Shown here one piece after another: positions 15,411 to 24,542 of a DNA stretch of 64,000 nucleotides. Source of the stretch: Selenomonas sp. WCT3 (lineage in GTDB: Bacteria; Bacillota; Negativicutes; Selenomonadales; Selenomonadaceae); contig FNCM01000005.1 of assembly GCA_900100835.1 (NCBI GenBank), positions 151,899 through 215,898 on the forward strand, in the 5' to 3' direction. Position 1 is the stretch's first letter. The number at the start of each line of letters is the position of its first letter. The position numbers were made by a program, and so were the translations under genes. The notes under the pieces were generated by a model. The model had not been told where the DNA came from, did no database searches, and saw nothing but the letters and a program-made list of their open reading frames with translations.

Positions 15411-16505
15411 TCACCTCCGCGTCACATAACCTGTGAGCAAAATATCGCCATTCATCGACTCCGTCGTAACCCGATTAAGCTCCACGGCATCGGAAAGTCG
15501 CGCAAAGCCTTCCCCCTCCACCGGGGTCAGCGCCTCCCGCCCGCCGATAAGCTTCGGGGCGATGAAGGCATGGACTTTATCCACCAGGCCTGCTTCAAGC
15601 AGCGAGAAATTTACGCGGCCGCCGCCCTCGACAAATACCGAGCAGACTTCCCTCTCACCAAGCTTTGCCATCAGGAGCTTTAAGTCAACCTGCTCGCCGC
15701 TGCCCGCCGTGATAATCTCTGCACCGGCAGCCTTTAAAGCCTGTACGCGCTCCTTAGGTGCCTGCTCCGTCACCGCCACAATAGTCGGCGCCGCCCCGTC
15801 CGTTACCACCTTAGCCGTAAGCGGCGTGCGGGCCTTGCTGTCGACAATGATGCGGATGGCATTTTTCCCTTCACACCCTGGAATCCGCGTCGTAAGGCTC
15901 GGGTCGTCTTTTAACACCGTGCCGATACCAGCCAATATGCCATCATAAATATCCCGCAGCTCGTGGACCCGGCGCCGAGAAGTCTCATTGGTAATCCACT
16001 GGGACTCTCCCGCAGCCGTTGCAATCTTGCCGTCAAGCGTCATGGCAGTCTTGAGCACCACAAAGGGCATCTTCGTGGTAATCCACTTGAGGAACACTTC
16101 GTTTAACGCCACAGCCTCTTCTTCGAGGACTCCACAGGTAACCTCGACGCCGGCATCTTCTAAAATCTTGATGCCCTTGCCTGCCACCAGAGGATTGGGA
16201 TCCCGCATGCCAATGACCACCCGGGCAATGCCTGCCTCGGCCACTGCCTTGGCACAGGGGCCCGTGCGACCATAGTGGGCACAGGGCTCAAGCGTCACGT
16301 AAAGCGTTGCGCCGCGCGCAAGGTCTCCTGCCATATTCAGCGCATGAACCTCCGCATGGGGGGTGCCGGCCTTGCGATGCCAGCCCGCCGCCACGATACG
16401 GCCCTCCCTTACGATCACAGCTCCCACCAGGGGATTGGGCGAGGTACGCCCCTCCGCATTGCGAGCCATTTGCAGGGCTACGCGCATAAAATCTTCATCC
16501 TGCAA
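15411..16505 (-). CDS. ribD: Bifunctional riboflavin deaminase-reductase
   Basis: This 364-residue enzyme deaminates and then reduces the GTP-derived pyrimidine. The N-terminal deaminase has the zinc motif HAEVHAL plus PCAHYGRTGPC. The C-terminal reductase has VVLKTAMTLDGKIA and FVEGGG. An ATG at 16529 lacks a ribosome site; a TTG at 16505 has GAGGTGAT at 8 bases, yields the usual N-terminus (LQDEDFMRVALQMA), and matches other SD-backed TTG starts in this window. It is the first gene after the FMN riboswitch. Confidence 0.94.
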   Translation of the reverse strand: MQDEDFMRVALQMARNAEGRTSPNPLVGAVIVREGRIVAAGWHRKAGTPHAEVHALNMAGDLARGATLYVTLEPCAHYGRTGPCAKAVAEAGIARVVIGMRDPNPLVAGKGIKILEDAGVEVTCGVLEEEAVALNEVFLKWITTKMPFVVLKTAMTLDGKIATAAGESQWITNETSRRRVHELRDIYDGILAGIGTVLKDDPSLTTRIPGCEGKNAIRIIVDSKARTPLTAKVVTDGAAPTIVAVTEQAPKERVQALKAAGAEIITAGSGEQVDLKLLMAKLGEREVCSVFVEGGGRVNFSLLEAGLVDKVHAFIAPKLIGGREALTPVEGEGFARLSDAVELNRVTTESMNGDILLTGYVTRR

Positions 16506-16549
16506 TCCTATCACCTCAGATTCCTTCATCTTAGGTTTGTGATTGAGAC

Positions 16550-16586
16550 CAAAAAGACCAGCGAAAAGATTTCTCTTCTCGCTGGC
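16550..16586 (-). terminator. FMN-riboswitch expression-platform terminator
   Basis: A 12-bp stem CCAGCGAGAAGA / TCTTTTCGCTGG (minus strand, one wobble) with a 4-base loop is followed by TCTTTTTGG. It stands between the aptamer and ribD, the classic position for transcriptional attenuation by FMN. Confidence 0.85.
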
Positions 16587-16610
16587 CTAAATCGCATGTA
16601 AAACCAACAT

Positions 16611-16719
16611 GCCTTTTCTCATCCCGACTATACGGTCGGCTCCGGAATCTCACCGGATCATGCTCCCAAGGGCTCGCGGGCTATACCGCCGGTGGGGAAA
16701 TGCTCCCCGCCTCAAAGAC
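16611..16719 (-). ncRNA. FMN riboswitch (RFN element)
   Basis: On the minus strand the aptamer begins GTCTTTGAGGCGGGG, continues with CCCCACCGGCGGTA, CCCGCGAGCC, GGTGAGATTCCGGAGCCGAC and ends GTCGGGATGAGAAAAGGC. These are the conserved blocks of the RFN element. It is followed by a terminator hairpin and ribD, so FMN binding is expected to stop transcription of the riboflavin operon. Confidence 0.96.
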
Positions 16720-16732
16720 AAATCTCACGTCT

Positions 16733-16763
16733 TATTATAGCACGCTTTTATACTTTCTATCAA
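16733..16763 (-). promoter_or_regulatory. Promoter of the riboflavin operon
   Basis: TTGATA (16763-16758), 19 bp and TATAAT (16738-16733) on the minus strand, starting transcription just before the FMN aptamer. No terminator for the upstream chemoreceptor gene is visible here. Confidence 0.65.
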
Positions 16764-16772
16764 TAATTATTG

Positions 16773-18743
16773 TCAGAACTTGAATTTCGCCGTAGCATCC
16801 TGCAGCTCTGTCGCCATGTTAGCCAGGGCCTGGGATGCCGAGGCAATTTCCTCGGTGGATGCCGACTGCTCTTCCGTTGCTGCCGAAATCGTCTGGGTAT
16901 GGGCAGCGGTCTTGCTGCTGACCTCGTCGATTTCCTCCATGGTACCCACAATGGAGCTGGCACCGGCAGAAACCTTGTGCACCCGAGCGTTCATATTCTC
17001 GACTTCTTCCTTGATGTCATGAACCTTCGCGATGATGCGGCCGAACTGCTCGCCGACCTCGCGAATCGCATCGGTACCAAGCTTGATCTGCTCCGTGCTG
17101 GACTCCATAGAGCCCACTGCCTGGTTCGTATCGCTCTGAATCGTCGTGATGTGGCGCTTGATATCCTCAGCAGCTTCCTGGGATTCAGCCGCCAGCTTGC
17201 GAACTTCCTCAGCTACAACGGTAAAGCCGCGGCCCTGTTCACCGGCCCGGGCTGCCTCGATAGCCGCATTGAGGGCCAAAAGATTCGTCTGCTCAGCAAT
17301 AGCCGAAATCGTCTCCACAATCTTACCGATCTGCTCACTGTTCTTGCCCAGCTGAGAGACGATGGCTGCCGACTCCTGGGAAGCCTTTTCAATCAGGGCC
17401 ATCTTGTCCATGGCATCCTGCATAAGCTGGCTGCCTGCCGTAGCCGTTTCGTTGGTCTCGTTCGTGCGATCGTTGACATGCTCCATGCCTTTTGCCACAT
17501 CATCGATATGGCCTACGACTTCCTCCACCACATTTTTAGCATTGTCCACGCTTTCCGCCTGGTCGCTGACACCCTGAGCCACGTCACCGACGGATACGGC
17601 CACGCTGTTGGCGGCCTCTGCCGACTGCTGAGCGCTGGCCGTGAGTTCTTCGGAGGATGCTGCCACCTGCTCAGCGGCGGCGCTCATCTTCTGGATGAGA
17701 CTGCGGATGTTCTTGTTCATGGTATTGAAAGCCTGGGTGAGCTGACCGATTTCATCGGAGCTTTCCACCGGCAGCTCGGCCATGCGCAGATTACCATCAG
17801 CCAGCTGCATAGCATGCTCGTTAAGCCCCAGGATTGGACGCGTTATCTTCTGGGCAAAATACTGGCAGACAACCATCATGAGAGCAAAGCCCACGAGGGT
17901 CAACAGGCCAAATACCCAGCGCATGTGCTTCAGCGAGGCAAAGACGAAATCCTCCGGCACCGCAATGCCGATAAGCCATTCCGTCGACGGCACTTTGGCA
18001 TAGGCAAAGACAACATCCTGGCCGTCACTGCTCGTGGTAAAGTAGCCCGAATCCTTGCCCTGCATTTCCTTGAAATGCTCACCAAAGCCATCGACTTCAG
18101 CAAAATTCTGCATAGGCTTGCCAAGGCCAGCCGTTGCCAGGATGTTGCCGGATTTCTCCATGATGATGCCCTGGCCTTCGCCATGGTACTCGATATTCTT
18201 TACCTGTTCCCCCAGCGCATCGAGAGCGATATCGTTGCAGACTGCACCGACGAACTGACCATTGGCCTTGACTGGTGCAATGGCCGATACCACCAACTTG
18301 TTGGTGATGGCATCCACATAGGCCTCGGTAAACTCCACCTTGTCATCCTTTTTCACCTGCTGATACCAGGGGCGCTGGGTCGGGTCCTTTTGACCGGTCA
18401 TATTGCCACCGGTGGAGGAGGCAAAATACTTATCCTCCATGCCCAAGGTCACGCCCATGACATCGGCCTCCGAGGATGCCGCCTGAAGCGCCGCATTGGT
18501 CTGCATGCTGGCCTTGTCCCCATTGTAAGCCGTCATGACATTGGCCGTATGCGCCGTCGACGACTGCTTTGCCATCAGCCAGCCGTCCATATCGGACACC
18601 TCTTTGGCAACAACTGCCCGCAGCTCGTTATCGACGCTCTGCTGCAAATCCGAACTTGCCAGGTAGTAGCCGATGATGGACACCGCAGCCATCAACGCTC
18701 CTACGATACCAGCCAACACGATAAACTTTTGTCTGATTCCCAT
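16773..18743 (-). CDS. Methyl-accepting chemotaxis protein (Cache sensor)
   Basis: This 656-residue transmembrane chemoreceptor has TM1 at about residues 8-30. A periplasmic Cache-type sensor domain spans about 35-275, with the [14 protein letters not shown] segment typical of dCache receptors. TM2 is at about 280-302 ([15 protein letters not shown]), then HAMP and a cytoplasmic signalling domain with the hairpin tip [20 protein letters not shown]. The ligand is unknown. It fits a motile cell (motAB at 54-56 kb). RBS AAGGAGAAGGG. A promoter about 200 bases upstream and two hairpins form an unusual leader. One TGACNNGTCA copy (18391) is read M-T-G-Q in the sensor. Confidence 0.95.
   Translation of the reverse strand: MGIRQKFIVLAGIVGALMAAVSIIGYYLASSDLQQSVDNELRAVVAKEVSDMDGWLMAKQSSTAHTANVMTAYNGDKASMQTNAALQAASSEADVMGVTLGMEDKYFASSTGGNMTGQKDPTQRPWYQQVKKDDKVEFTEAYVDAITNKLVVSAIAPVKANGQFVGAVCNDIALDALGEQVKNIEYHGEGQGIIMEKSGNILATAGLGKPMQNFAEVDGFGEHFKEMQGKDSGYFTTSSDGQDVVFAYAKVPSTEWLIGIAVPEDFVFASLKHMRWVFGLLTLVGFALMMVVCQYFAQKITRPILGLNEHAMQLADGNLRMAELPVESSDEIGQLTQAFNTMNKNIRSLIQKMSAAAEQVAASSEELTASAQQSAEAANSVAVSVGDVAQGVSDQAESVDNAKNVVEEVVGHIDDVAKGMEHVNDRTNETNETATAGSQLMQDAMDKMALIEKASQESAAIVSQLGKNSEQIGKIVETISAIAEQTNLLALNAAIEAARAGEQGRGFTVVAEEVRKLAAESQEAAEDIKRHITTIQSDTNQAVGSMESSTEQIKLGTDAIREVGEQFGRIIAKVHDIKEEVENMNARVHKVSAGASSIVGTMEEIDEVSSKTAAHTQTISAATEEQSASTEEIASASQALANMATELQDATAKFKF
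18391..18400. repeat. TGACNNGTCA palindrome (centre CG)
   Basis: TGACCGGTCA inside the chemoreceptor sensor domain, read M-T-G-Q. Confidence 0.65.
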
Positions 18744-18781
18744 TTACCCTTCTCCTTTGTATATGTAGTAGTATTTATAAA

Positions 18782-18797
18782 AACAGCCAGGGCTGTT
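18782..18797 (-). terminator. Small terminator-like hairpin in the chemoreceptor leader
   Basis: AACAGC-CCTG-GCTGTT followed by TTTAT on the minus strand, about 40 bases before the chemoreceptor ATG. It is weak, and could attenuate or do nothing. Confidence 0.35.
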
Positions 18798-18864
18798 CTT
18801 ACCTGCTAAAATCGTTGCTCCATTTTAGTTGCTTGATAAAAGTAAACTATCCCATGTTTACACA

Positions 18865-18896
18865 AAATCCGAGCCGCCCATCGGCAGCCCGGATTT
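18865..18896 (-). terminator. Terminator-like hairpin upstream of the chemoreceptor
   Basis: AAATCCGGGCTGCC pairs with GGGCGGCTCGGATTT on the minus strand with G-U pairs, followed by TTGTG. It may end the MetE-like transcript, but it also lies downstream of a good promoter (18953-18981), which makes a leader attenuator possible. The 18744-19042 gap holds no gene. Confidence 0.55.
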
Positions 18897-18952
18897 AACT
18901 TAACGCTATAACATATACGCGATAAATCCCACTCATGTTTCATTAAGACAAA

Positions 18953-18981
18953 ATTATAGCATAATGTATTTTTAATTACAA
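18953..18981 (-). promoter_or_regulatory. Putative chemoreceptor promoter
   Basis: TTGTAA (18981-18976), 17 bp and TATAAT (18958-18953) on the minus strand. It predicts a leader of about 200 nt before the chemoreceptor start. Confidence 0.55.
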
Positions 18982-19042
18982 GTAAACCTTTTCTCTGCAT
19001 AAAATATACTTATTCTAGACAAATGTCTATTTTCGGTATACT

Positions 19043-20155
19043 TTACACCCAAACCTCCTCAGCAATCTCTTTTACCAAGGCCAATTTCGCCCACTGCTGC
19101 TCTTCGGTAAGCTTGTTGCCGATTTCGCAGGAGGCAAAGCCGCACTGCGGGCTGAGGTACAGCCGCTCCAGGGGAATGTAGTTGGCGGCCTCCCGGATTC
19201 TGGCAATAATCTTTGCTTTATCCTCAAGCTCCGGCTTTTTCGTCGTGATAAGACCCAAGACCACTTTTTTGTCTGGGGATACCTTGGCCAGAGGCTCAAA
19301 TCCCCCCGACCGCTCATCGTCGTATTCCAGATAAAGGGCATCGACCTTTTCCTCTGCAAAGACGTAATCCGTCACCGAATCATAAGGGCCGCTGGTAAAG
19401 AAGGTCGAATGATAATTACCACGGCAAATATGGGAATTGATTACCATATCCTCAGGCTTTGCCGCCAGTGCCAGATTGTTCACAGCCAGCAGCTGTTCTT
19501 TGACCTGCTGCAAGTCAAGCCCCAGCGCCTGATAGCGCTGCTGCGCGGCATCCCCCACCACGGCGCCCCAGGTGCAGTCATCAAACTGCAGATTCCGGCA
19601 GCCTGCCTCGTAGAACTGGCGGATGACCTGCTGATAGGCCTTGCCAATATCCTGGATAAGAGACTCGTTATCGGGATAAATTTTCCGGGTGGATTCGATG
19701 TTCTGGGGAATGATGAACTGCTGGAACATCTGGGCCGGTGCTGGAATCGTGTATTTGGCCACCGTCTGCTCATCTTCAAACTGCTTGAGGAATCGGAAAT
19801 ACGCCACAAAGGGATGCTGCTTCGCTTTCACCTTGCCCACCAGCCAGGTATCCTCCAGCTCTGCCACCTCACCATTGAACTGGACGCCGCCACCGGCTTT
19901 ATGGGCCACCCCTTCAAAGCCCCACATAAAATCCAGATGCCAGTAAGCCCGGCGGAACTCGCCATCGGTAATCACGTGGAAGCCTGCGGCCTTTTGCTTG
20001 GCCACCACCTGGGTAACGGCTTCATCCGTCACTTCATCCAATTCCTGCTGGGTAATTTTCCCCGCCTTGAAGGCTTCCCGGGCTTCTTTTAACTTAGCCG
20101 GCCGCAAAAAGCTCCCCACAAAATCATAACGGCATGGTGTCTGTATTTTATTCAT
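19043..20155 (-). CDS. MetE-like cobalamin-independent methyltransferase (short form)
   Basis: This 370-residue protein resembles the C-terminal catalytic half of methionine synthase MetE (YxjG/YxjH type). It lacks the N-terminal MetE domain, as is normal for this subfamily. The zinc site looks complete: HIC in VINSHICRGNYHSTF, the Glu in DALYLEYDDERSGG, and the late Cys in LSPQCGFAS. The methyl donor of the short form is uncertain. ATG 20155 has AAAGGATGATCGTT; the in-frame upstream ATG at 20212 lacks an RBS. It is divergent from a LysR-type gene with a palindrome between, which suggests direct control. Confidence 0.85.
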   Translation of the reverse strand: MNKIQTPCRYDFVGSFLRPAKLKEAREAFKAGKITQQELDEVTDEAVTQVVAKQKAAGFHVITDGEFRRAYWHLDFMWGFEGVAHKAGGGVQFNGEVAELEDTWLVGKVKAKQHPFVAYFRFLKQFEDEQTVAKYTIPAPAQMFQQFIIPQNIESTRKIYPDNESLIQDIGKAYQQVIRQFYEAGCRNLQFDDCTWGAVVGDAAQQRYQALGLDLQQVKEQLLAVNNLALAAKPEDMVINSHICRGNYHSTFFTSGPYDSVTDYVFAEEKVDALYLEYDDERSGGFEPLAKVSPDKKVVLGLITTKKPELEDKAKIIARIREAANYIPLERLYLSPQCGFASCEIGNKLTEEQQWAKLALVKEIAEEVWV

Positions 20156-20251
20156 AACGATCATCCTTTCTTTCGGGTGTGTCTCTGAATCGTATACACC
20201 TATCTTAGGCAATCGGCAGGCTTCTGTAAAATATGAAAAAGCATCGGCACA

Positions 20252-20283
20252 CCATAGTTATTTTCTATGGGCCATGGTATAAT
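20252..20283 (+). promoter_or_regulatory. LysR-type operator dyad and promoter
   Basis: CCATAG-N7-CTATGG (20252-20270) is a dyad of the kind bound by LysR regulators. It is followed by TATAAT (20278-20283), the likely -10 of the regulator gene. It lies between the divergent MetE-like and LysR-type genes. Confidence 0.55.
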
Positions 20284-20313
20284 TACATCAAAACATTTCA
20301 TCAGGAGATTCTT

Positions 20314-21234
20314 ATGACACTAAAACAACTTCGCTACGCCGTCACAGTGGCCGAGACAGGAAACATCACCGAAGCCGCCAAAAAACTCTTTATCGCCCAG
20401 CCCAGTCTCACCGCCGCCATCCACTCCCTAGAAGAGGAATACGGCATCACCATTTTTTCCCGATCCAATAAGGGCATCGAAGTGACCCCTGCCGGGGATG
20501 AATTATTAGGCTATGCCCGGCAGGTGCTAGAGCAGGCCGACCTCATGCATGAACGCTACACAGGTAAAACCCCCATCCGCCAGCATTTTTGCATCTCCTC
20601 CCAACATTACTCCTTTGTTGTCGAAGCCTTCGTCGAACTCATCCGTCAGTTCCAAGGCAACAAATACGAATTTCACATGCGGGAAACCCAAACCTATGAA
20701 ATCATCGATGACGTGGCCCATATGCGCAGTGAAGCCGGTATCCTTTATCGGAACAAATTCAATCGCTCCATCATCACCAAAACCCTAAAGGACAACCAGC
20801 TCACCTTTACGCCGCTGTTTACCGCCAGCCCCCATGTCTTTGTGGGCAAGAACAGCCCCCTGGCGCAAAAAGACCAGGTCACCTTAGCGGACCTAAAGCC
20901 CTTCCCGCGGCTTTCCTACGAACAGGGCAGCCATAACTCCTTCTACTTCTCCGAGGAGATTCTAAGCACCGAAGACTGCGACAAAGAACTCATCGTCTGC
21001 GACCGGGCCACCTTGTTCAACATGGTCATCGGCCTCAACGGCTACACCATCTGCAGCGGCAGCATCAGCGAGGAGTTAAACGGGTCCAACATCGTGGCCC
21101 GCCCCCTGGCAGTGGATGACTATATGGAAATCGGCTACATCCTGCCAAAGTCCACCCGCCCGTCCCGGCTCACCCTGGAATTTCTCGACATCTTAACCGC
21201 CATCACCGCCCAAATCAATCCCAGCCGCCAATAA
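20314..21234 (+). CDS. LysR-family transcriptional regulator (divergent from metE-like)
   Basis: This 306-residue protein starts with a LysR winged HTH, MTLKQLRYAVTVAETGNITEAA, then QPSLTAAIHSLEEEYG. The C-terminal effector domain (about 90-300) carries the usual two-lobed fold pattern. ATG 20314 has CAGGAGAT and is the family start; upstream in-frame codons are non-coding. Its neighbour and the dyad at 20252-20270 suggest control of the MetE-like gene and possibly autoregulation. The effector is unknown; a methionine or sulfur-linked signal is an inference from context. Confidence 0.9.
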   Translation: MTLKQLRYAVTVAETGNITEAAKKLFIAQPSLTAAIHSLEEEYGITIFSRSNKGIEVTPAGDELLGYARQVLEQADLMHERYTGKTPIRQHFCISSQHYSFVVEAFVELIRQFQGNKYEFHMRETQTYEIIDDVAHMRSEAGILYRNKFNRSIITKTLKDNQLTFTPLFTASPHVFVGKNSPLAQKDQVTLADLKPFPRLSYEQGSHNSFYFSEEILSTEDCDKELIVCDRATLFNMVIGLNGYTICSGSISEELNGSNIVARPLAVDDYMEIGYILPKSTRPSRLTLEFLDILTAITAQINPSRQ

Positions 21235-21272
21235 AAAGCGGACCAGGCCAACTATTGACCTGGTCCGCTTTT
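21235..21272. terminator. Terminator between LysR-type and rubrerythrin genes
   Basis: AAAAGCGGACCAGG / CCTGGTCCGCTTTT, a 14-bp perfect stem with flanking A and T runs, placed between convergent genes. Confidence 0.88.
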
Positions 21273-21285
21273 CACTTGGACACGC

Positions 21286-21822
21286 TTAGAAGTTTTCCCC
21301 CTGAATTTCAAAATAAGTCTGTGGATGCTGACATACCGGGCAAAGCTTTGGCGCCTGCATGCCTACCACAATATGACCGCAGTTGCGGCACTCCCAGACC
21401 TTTACTTCGCTTCGCTTGAACACTTCGCCATTCTTGACATTTTGCAAGAGCTTCCGATAGCGTTCCTCATGGTGTTTTTCGATTTCGCCCACCATGCGGA
21501 ATTTCATTGCCAGCTCTGGGAAGCCTTCCTTTTCCGCCGTTTCAGCAAAGCCTTTATACATGTCTGTCCACTCATAGTTCTCCCCGTTGGCGGCATCTTC
21601 CAGGTTCTCTTCCGTATTGCCAATGCCTTCCAGCTCCCGGAGCCACATCTTCGCATGATAGGACTCATTGGCCGCGGTTTTCAAAAACAATTCCGCAATC
21701 TGCTCCGACCCATCTTTCTTGGCCACCGAGGCAAAATACGTATATTTATTGCGTGCCTGGGACTCTCCGGCAAAAGCCGCCTGCAGATTTTTCTCCGTCT
21801 GGGTTCCCGCATATTTACTCAT
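21286..21822 (-). CDS. Rubrerythrin
   Basis: This 178-residue non-haem di-iron peroxidase detoxifies H2O2 in anaerobes. The ferritin-like domain has [19 protein letters not shown] (first iron-binding Glu) and a second helix pair with [10 protein letters not shown]. The C-terminal rubredoxin-like domain has CRNCG and CPVCQHP. ATG 21822 follows a perfect AGGAGG; upstream in-frame residues would overlap the preceding gene. It lies 20 bp downstream of the desulfoferrodoxin gene, forming a peroxide/superoxide defence operon. Confidence 0.95.
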   Translation of the reverse strand: MSKYAGTQTEKNLQAAFAGESQARNKYTYFASVAKKDGSEQIAELFLKTAANESYHAKMWLRELEGIGNTEENLEDAANGENYEWTDMYKGFAETAEKEGFPELAMKFRMVGEIEKHHEERYRKLLQNVKNGEVFKRSEVKVWECRNCGHIVVGMQAPKLCPVCQHPQTYFEIQGENF

Positions 21823-21842
21823 AGCAATATCCTCCTGACTCG

Positions 21843-22223
21843 TCACACTTCTGCTTTCCACAGGCCATGCAGATTGCAATAGGCATAAGCTGCCACTGCT
21901 TCATCTCCATCCGCCATATTGAACACAAACTCCGGAGCATCATCCGGCGTCAGATGGGCCATCTGGGCCCCCTGTTTCGTCTCGAGATGAATCCACTCAA
22001 TGAAGTGTTCCGGCGTCATCGGATGGGTTACACTCCCCACCGACACCTTCACCGCATTTTCGGCCACCGAGATTACCGGCACGTGTTTTTCCTGAGCCGC
22101 ATCGGTGGTATTGGCCGTAAGCTCGGTCATCGCCTGACCGCAGCACGAAAGCGTTCCGCCGCCTTCTTTGACCACGCCGACAATATTGCCGCAAAGCTTA
22201 CAGATAAAGAACCGTTTTGCCAT
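21843..22223 (-). CDS. Desulfoferrodoxin (superoxide reductase, 2Fe form)
   Basis: This 126-residue protein reduces superoxide to peroxide without making oxygen. The N-terminal desulforedoxin site has C8, C11, C27 and C28 (FICKLCG, LSCCGQ). The catalytic square-pyramidal iron site has H47, H67, H73, C116 and H119 ([20 protein letters not shown]). All ligands are present. The start follows GGGAGGCGG. Its product peroxide would be removed by the rubrerythrin encoded next. Confidence 0.95.
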   Translation of the reverse strand: MAKRFFICKLCGNIVGVVKEGGGTLSCCGQAMTELTANTTDAAQEKHVPVISVAENAVKVSVGSVTHPMTPEHFIEWIHLETKQGAQMAHLTPDDAPEFVFNMADGDEAVAAYAYCNLHGLWKAEV

Positions 22224-22382
22224 AAAACCGCCTCCCGCCAAACTAATACACAAAAAGGCTTTCCCCAGGCAAAAAGACCGCAATATAGTTGCGTAAAATC
22301 TTTTTCCTGCTTTGTAATACTTCGACATTTCCTGGCGGCTTCCTGCCAGCGGCAAAAATATATCTGCGATAGTTTTCCGGCT

Positions 22383-24296
22383 TTATTTTAACAGCCCATT
22401 TTGATAAGCCAGCAGCAATTTATAAAGGTCGCTGATTTCCTCTTTGATGGCCCGGCCCTCATCGGAATCCCCCACGGTGGTCCGATAAGACTGCAGTTCC
22501 ACCGTCTCCGACACCGACTCGATGTCCTGATTCTCCCGCAGGGCCTCCCGGACATCGGGAATCTTCTGATGCTCTAACAGCCGCAGTCCGCGGGAATTGG
22601 AAATCAAGGTAAACCCAGAGATACCCGTTTTCTTATGATAGGCCTTGCAAAAACCACCATCGATGATGATGGCCTTGCCGCCAGCCTTCACCGGCGTTTC
22701 GCCTTTTCGCACCTTCACGGGCACATGGCCATTGATGATATGGCCCCGTTTCGGTTCTAGATGAAATTCCGCCAGGATTTTCTCACAAACAGAGGCCTTA
22801 TCAATATAGCGGAAATAGGGGTCTGATGGTTCCACCCAAGTGCTTTCGTCGGCAATCATCGCCCGCTCAAAGGTTTTAAACTCCCGGCCCGATACCGGCG
22901 ATATGCGGCCGCACCACAGAAAATACATGAAGTCCTTCGCCGTCTCATCCCCGTGAAGCCAGGCAGCCCGGGCCATTTTCTCGCAAAAGTCAAACCACTG
23001 GCGCCCCTTGTACTCCTGACCGCCAAACTTAACCACCCGCAGGCTGCCATCTTCATTTAGGGGCACACAGCCATGAAAAAGCAGATTGCCGTTAAAACGG
23101 GTATAGATGCTCCCCTTCTGGTAGAGGTAATCCACATGGCGTTTGAGCATCAGGCTTTCCACAAAATAGGATTTAAGATCATCAACTACTTCCTGTTCCT
23201 TTTCCGTCAGCACATAGGGGTCTTGGGTATTTTCATCAATGGTCGGAAAGTAGGCATTTTCCAGTTCATACCGTTTGCCATCCCCCAGGGTAACTGCCGA
23301 CACCCGAAAATCAATCTTATCCAAGAGCAGCCGGCTCTCCATCTGGAAATCCGGATTGCGGCGAATGAGCTGGCCTTCCAGTTTAAACATGATGATGGTC
23401 ATGGCCCGCTCTGCCGCCTTAATGGGATTTTCGTCGGGATAGAGCCGGGAAGCAAAGGTGGACAGGGAGCGCAGGCTGATGCCATAGCCCCGCTCCAGCA
23501 CATCCGTATTGTTGTAGCGAAGCGAATTGCGCACCACACTGGCAATGCAGACCTCACTTCCGAGCGCCGCGCCCATCCACAGGACATCGTGATTGCCCCA
23601 TTGGATATCCACCGAGGGATATTCCATCAGCAGATTCAAAATCGCATCGGGCCGATTGCCCCGGTCGTAAAAGTCTCCCACGATATGCAGCCGGTCCACC
23701 GCCAACCGCTTGATGAGCACCGTAAAGGCCTCGATAAAATCCGCCCCACTATCAATCTGCACAATGGTATTGAGCAGCCGATTGTAATAAACCCGCTGGG
23801 CACTGTCCACCGTGGGATGCGTATTCATCAATTCAAAGATTACCGAGGCATAGCAGTCCGGAATGAAGCCATTTACCCGGGACGCCGGATATTTATAACT
23901 CATGACCTGGGACAGCTCCAGCAATTGGGCCAGATTGCGCCGGTACCACTCCGGTGTATTGGCGTGCAGTGCCGTTATCTGCTCCATTTTTTCTTTGGGA
24001 TAATAAATCAGGGTACAGAACTCCGCCTTCTCCTCCTGAGTGAGCCGGTCACCAAAAACATAATCCACCTTCTCATGAATGATGCCCGAGCAATTGTTTA
24101 AAATGTGGAAAAAGGATTCGTATTCCCCGTGCAGATCACTCATAAAATGTTCACTGCCCTTGGGAAGGGACAGCCGCGATTGAAGATATACGAGTTTCTC
24201 GTAAACGGCCTGCTTGTTGGGATATTTTTCCGCCAACAGCCGCAGCAGCTTATTGGCCTTTCCTTTGCTATAGTTTTTATCCGCTATGTCCTGCAT
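22383..24296 (-). CDS. fbp: Fructose-1,6-bisphosphatase, class III
   Basis: This 637-residue cytoplasmic gluconeogenic enzyme of the Firmicute class III type (YydE/Fbp of Bacillus) is unrelated to class I. It shows metallophosphatase motifs SDLHGEYESF, VGDFYDRGNRPD, WGNHDVLWMG and INGHVPVK. Length and order match the family. RBS TGAGGGGAG. It is transcribed alone, and no clear terminator is visible before desulfoferrodoxin. Confidence 0.95.
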   Translation of the reverse strand: MQDIADKNYSKGKANKLLRLLAEKYPNKQAVYEKLVYLQSRLSLPKGSEHFMSDLHGEYESFFHILNNCSGIIHEKVDYVFGDRLTQEEKAEFCTLIYYPKEKMEQITALHANTPEWYRRNLAQLLELSQVMSYKYPASRVNGFIPDCYASVIFELMNTHPTVDSAQRVYYNRLLNTIVQIDSGADFIEAFTVLIKRLAVDRLHIVGDFYDRGNRPDAILNLLMEYPSVDIQWGNHDVLWMGAALGSEVCIASVVRNSLRYNNTDVLERGYGISLRSLSTFASRLYPDENPIKAAERAMTIIMFKLEGQLIRRNPDFQMESRLLLDKIDFRVSAVTLGDGKRYELENAYFPTIDENTQDPYVLTEKEQEVVDDLKSYFVESLMLKRHVDYLYQKGSIYTRFNGNLLFHGCVPLNEDGSLRVVKFGGQEYKGRQWFDFCEKMARAAWLHGDETAKDFMYFLWCGRISPVSGREFKTFERAMIADESTWVEPSDPYFRYIDKASVCEKILAEFHLEPKRGHIINGHVPVKVRKGETPVKAGGKAIIIDGGFCKAYHKKTGISGFTLISNSRGLRLLEHQKIPDVREALRENQDIESVSETVELQSYRTTVGDSDEGRAIKEEISDLYKLLLAYQNGLLK

Positions 24297-24441
24297 CCTA
24301 AAACTCCCCTCATACGCTTTTTGGCAAAATTACCTATCGCCTAATTCGCCCACCCCCATGAAAAATCCTGCTTTTGTCTCCTCAACAAAGGCATTTCTCA
24401 CCAAACCACCGCCGCTGCCGCCACAAAATCCGTCAATTCAA

Positions 24442-24470
24442 TTGACACATGATTCATAGTATTATATACT
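24442..24470 (+). promoter_or_regulatory. Promoter of the DAACS symporter
   Basis: TTGACA (24442-24447), 17 bp, TATACT (24465-24470): near-consensus. Confidence 0.75.
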
Positions 24471-24490
24471 CCTAAAGAAAACGCTGCATA

Positions 24491-24510
24491 TGTAAAGCTT
24501 CTTCTTTACA
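24491..24510 (+). promoter_or_regulatory. Palindromic operator candidate in the symporter leader
   Basis: TGTAAAG-N6-CTTTACA is a perfect 7-bp dyad just after the expected transcription start and before the ATG at 24543. The position suits a repressor roadblock or an RNA hairpin. The binding factor is unknown. Confidence 0.5.
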
Positions 24511-24542
24511 TTGTGGACAGTTATTTATAGGGAGACGGTTTT

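Noticed and set aside
16770-18809. 679-codon open frame antisense to the chemoreceptor
   Set aside because: It is the complement of a clear MCP gene with intact domains; its His/Leu-rich composition is typical of antisense shadow frames, and it has no ribosome site.
21247-21266. TGACCTGGTCC as a repeat copy
   Set aside because: It is part of an ordinary GC-rich terminator and does not match TGACNNGTCA.
23073-24101. 342-codon plus-strand frame over fbp
   Set aside because: Mirror frame of fbp; no domain and no ribosome site.
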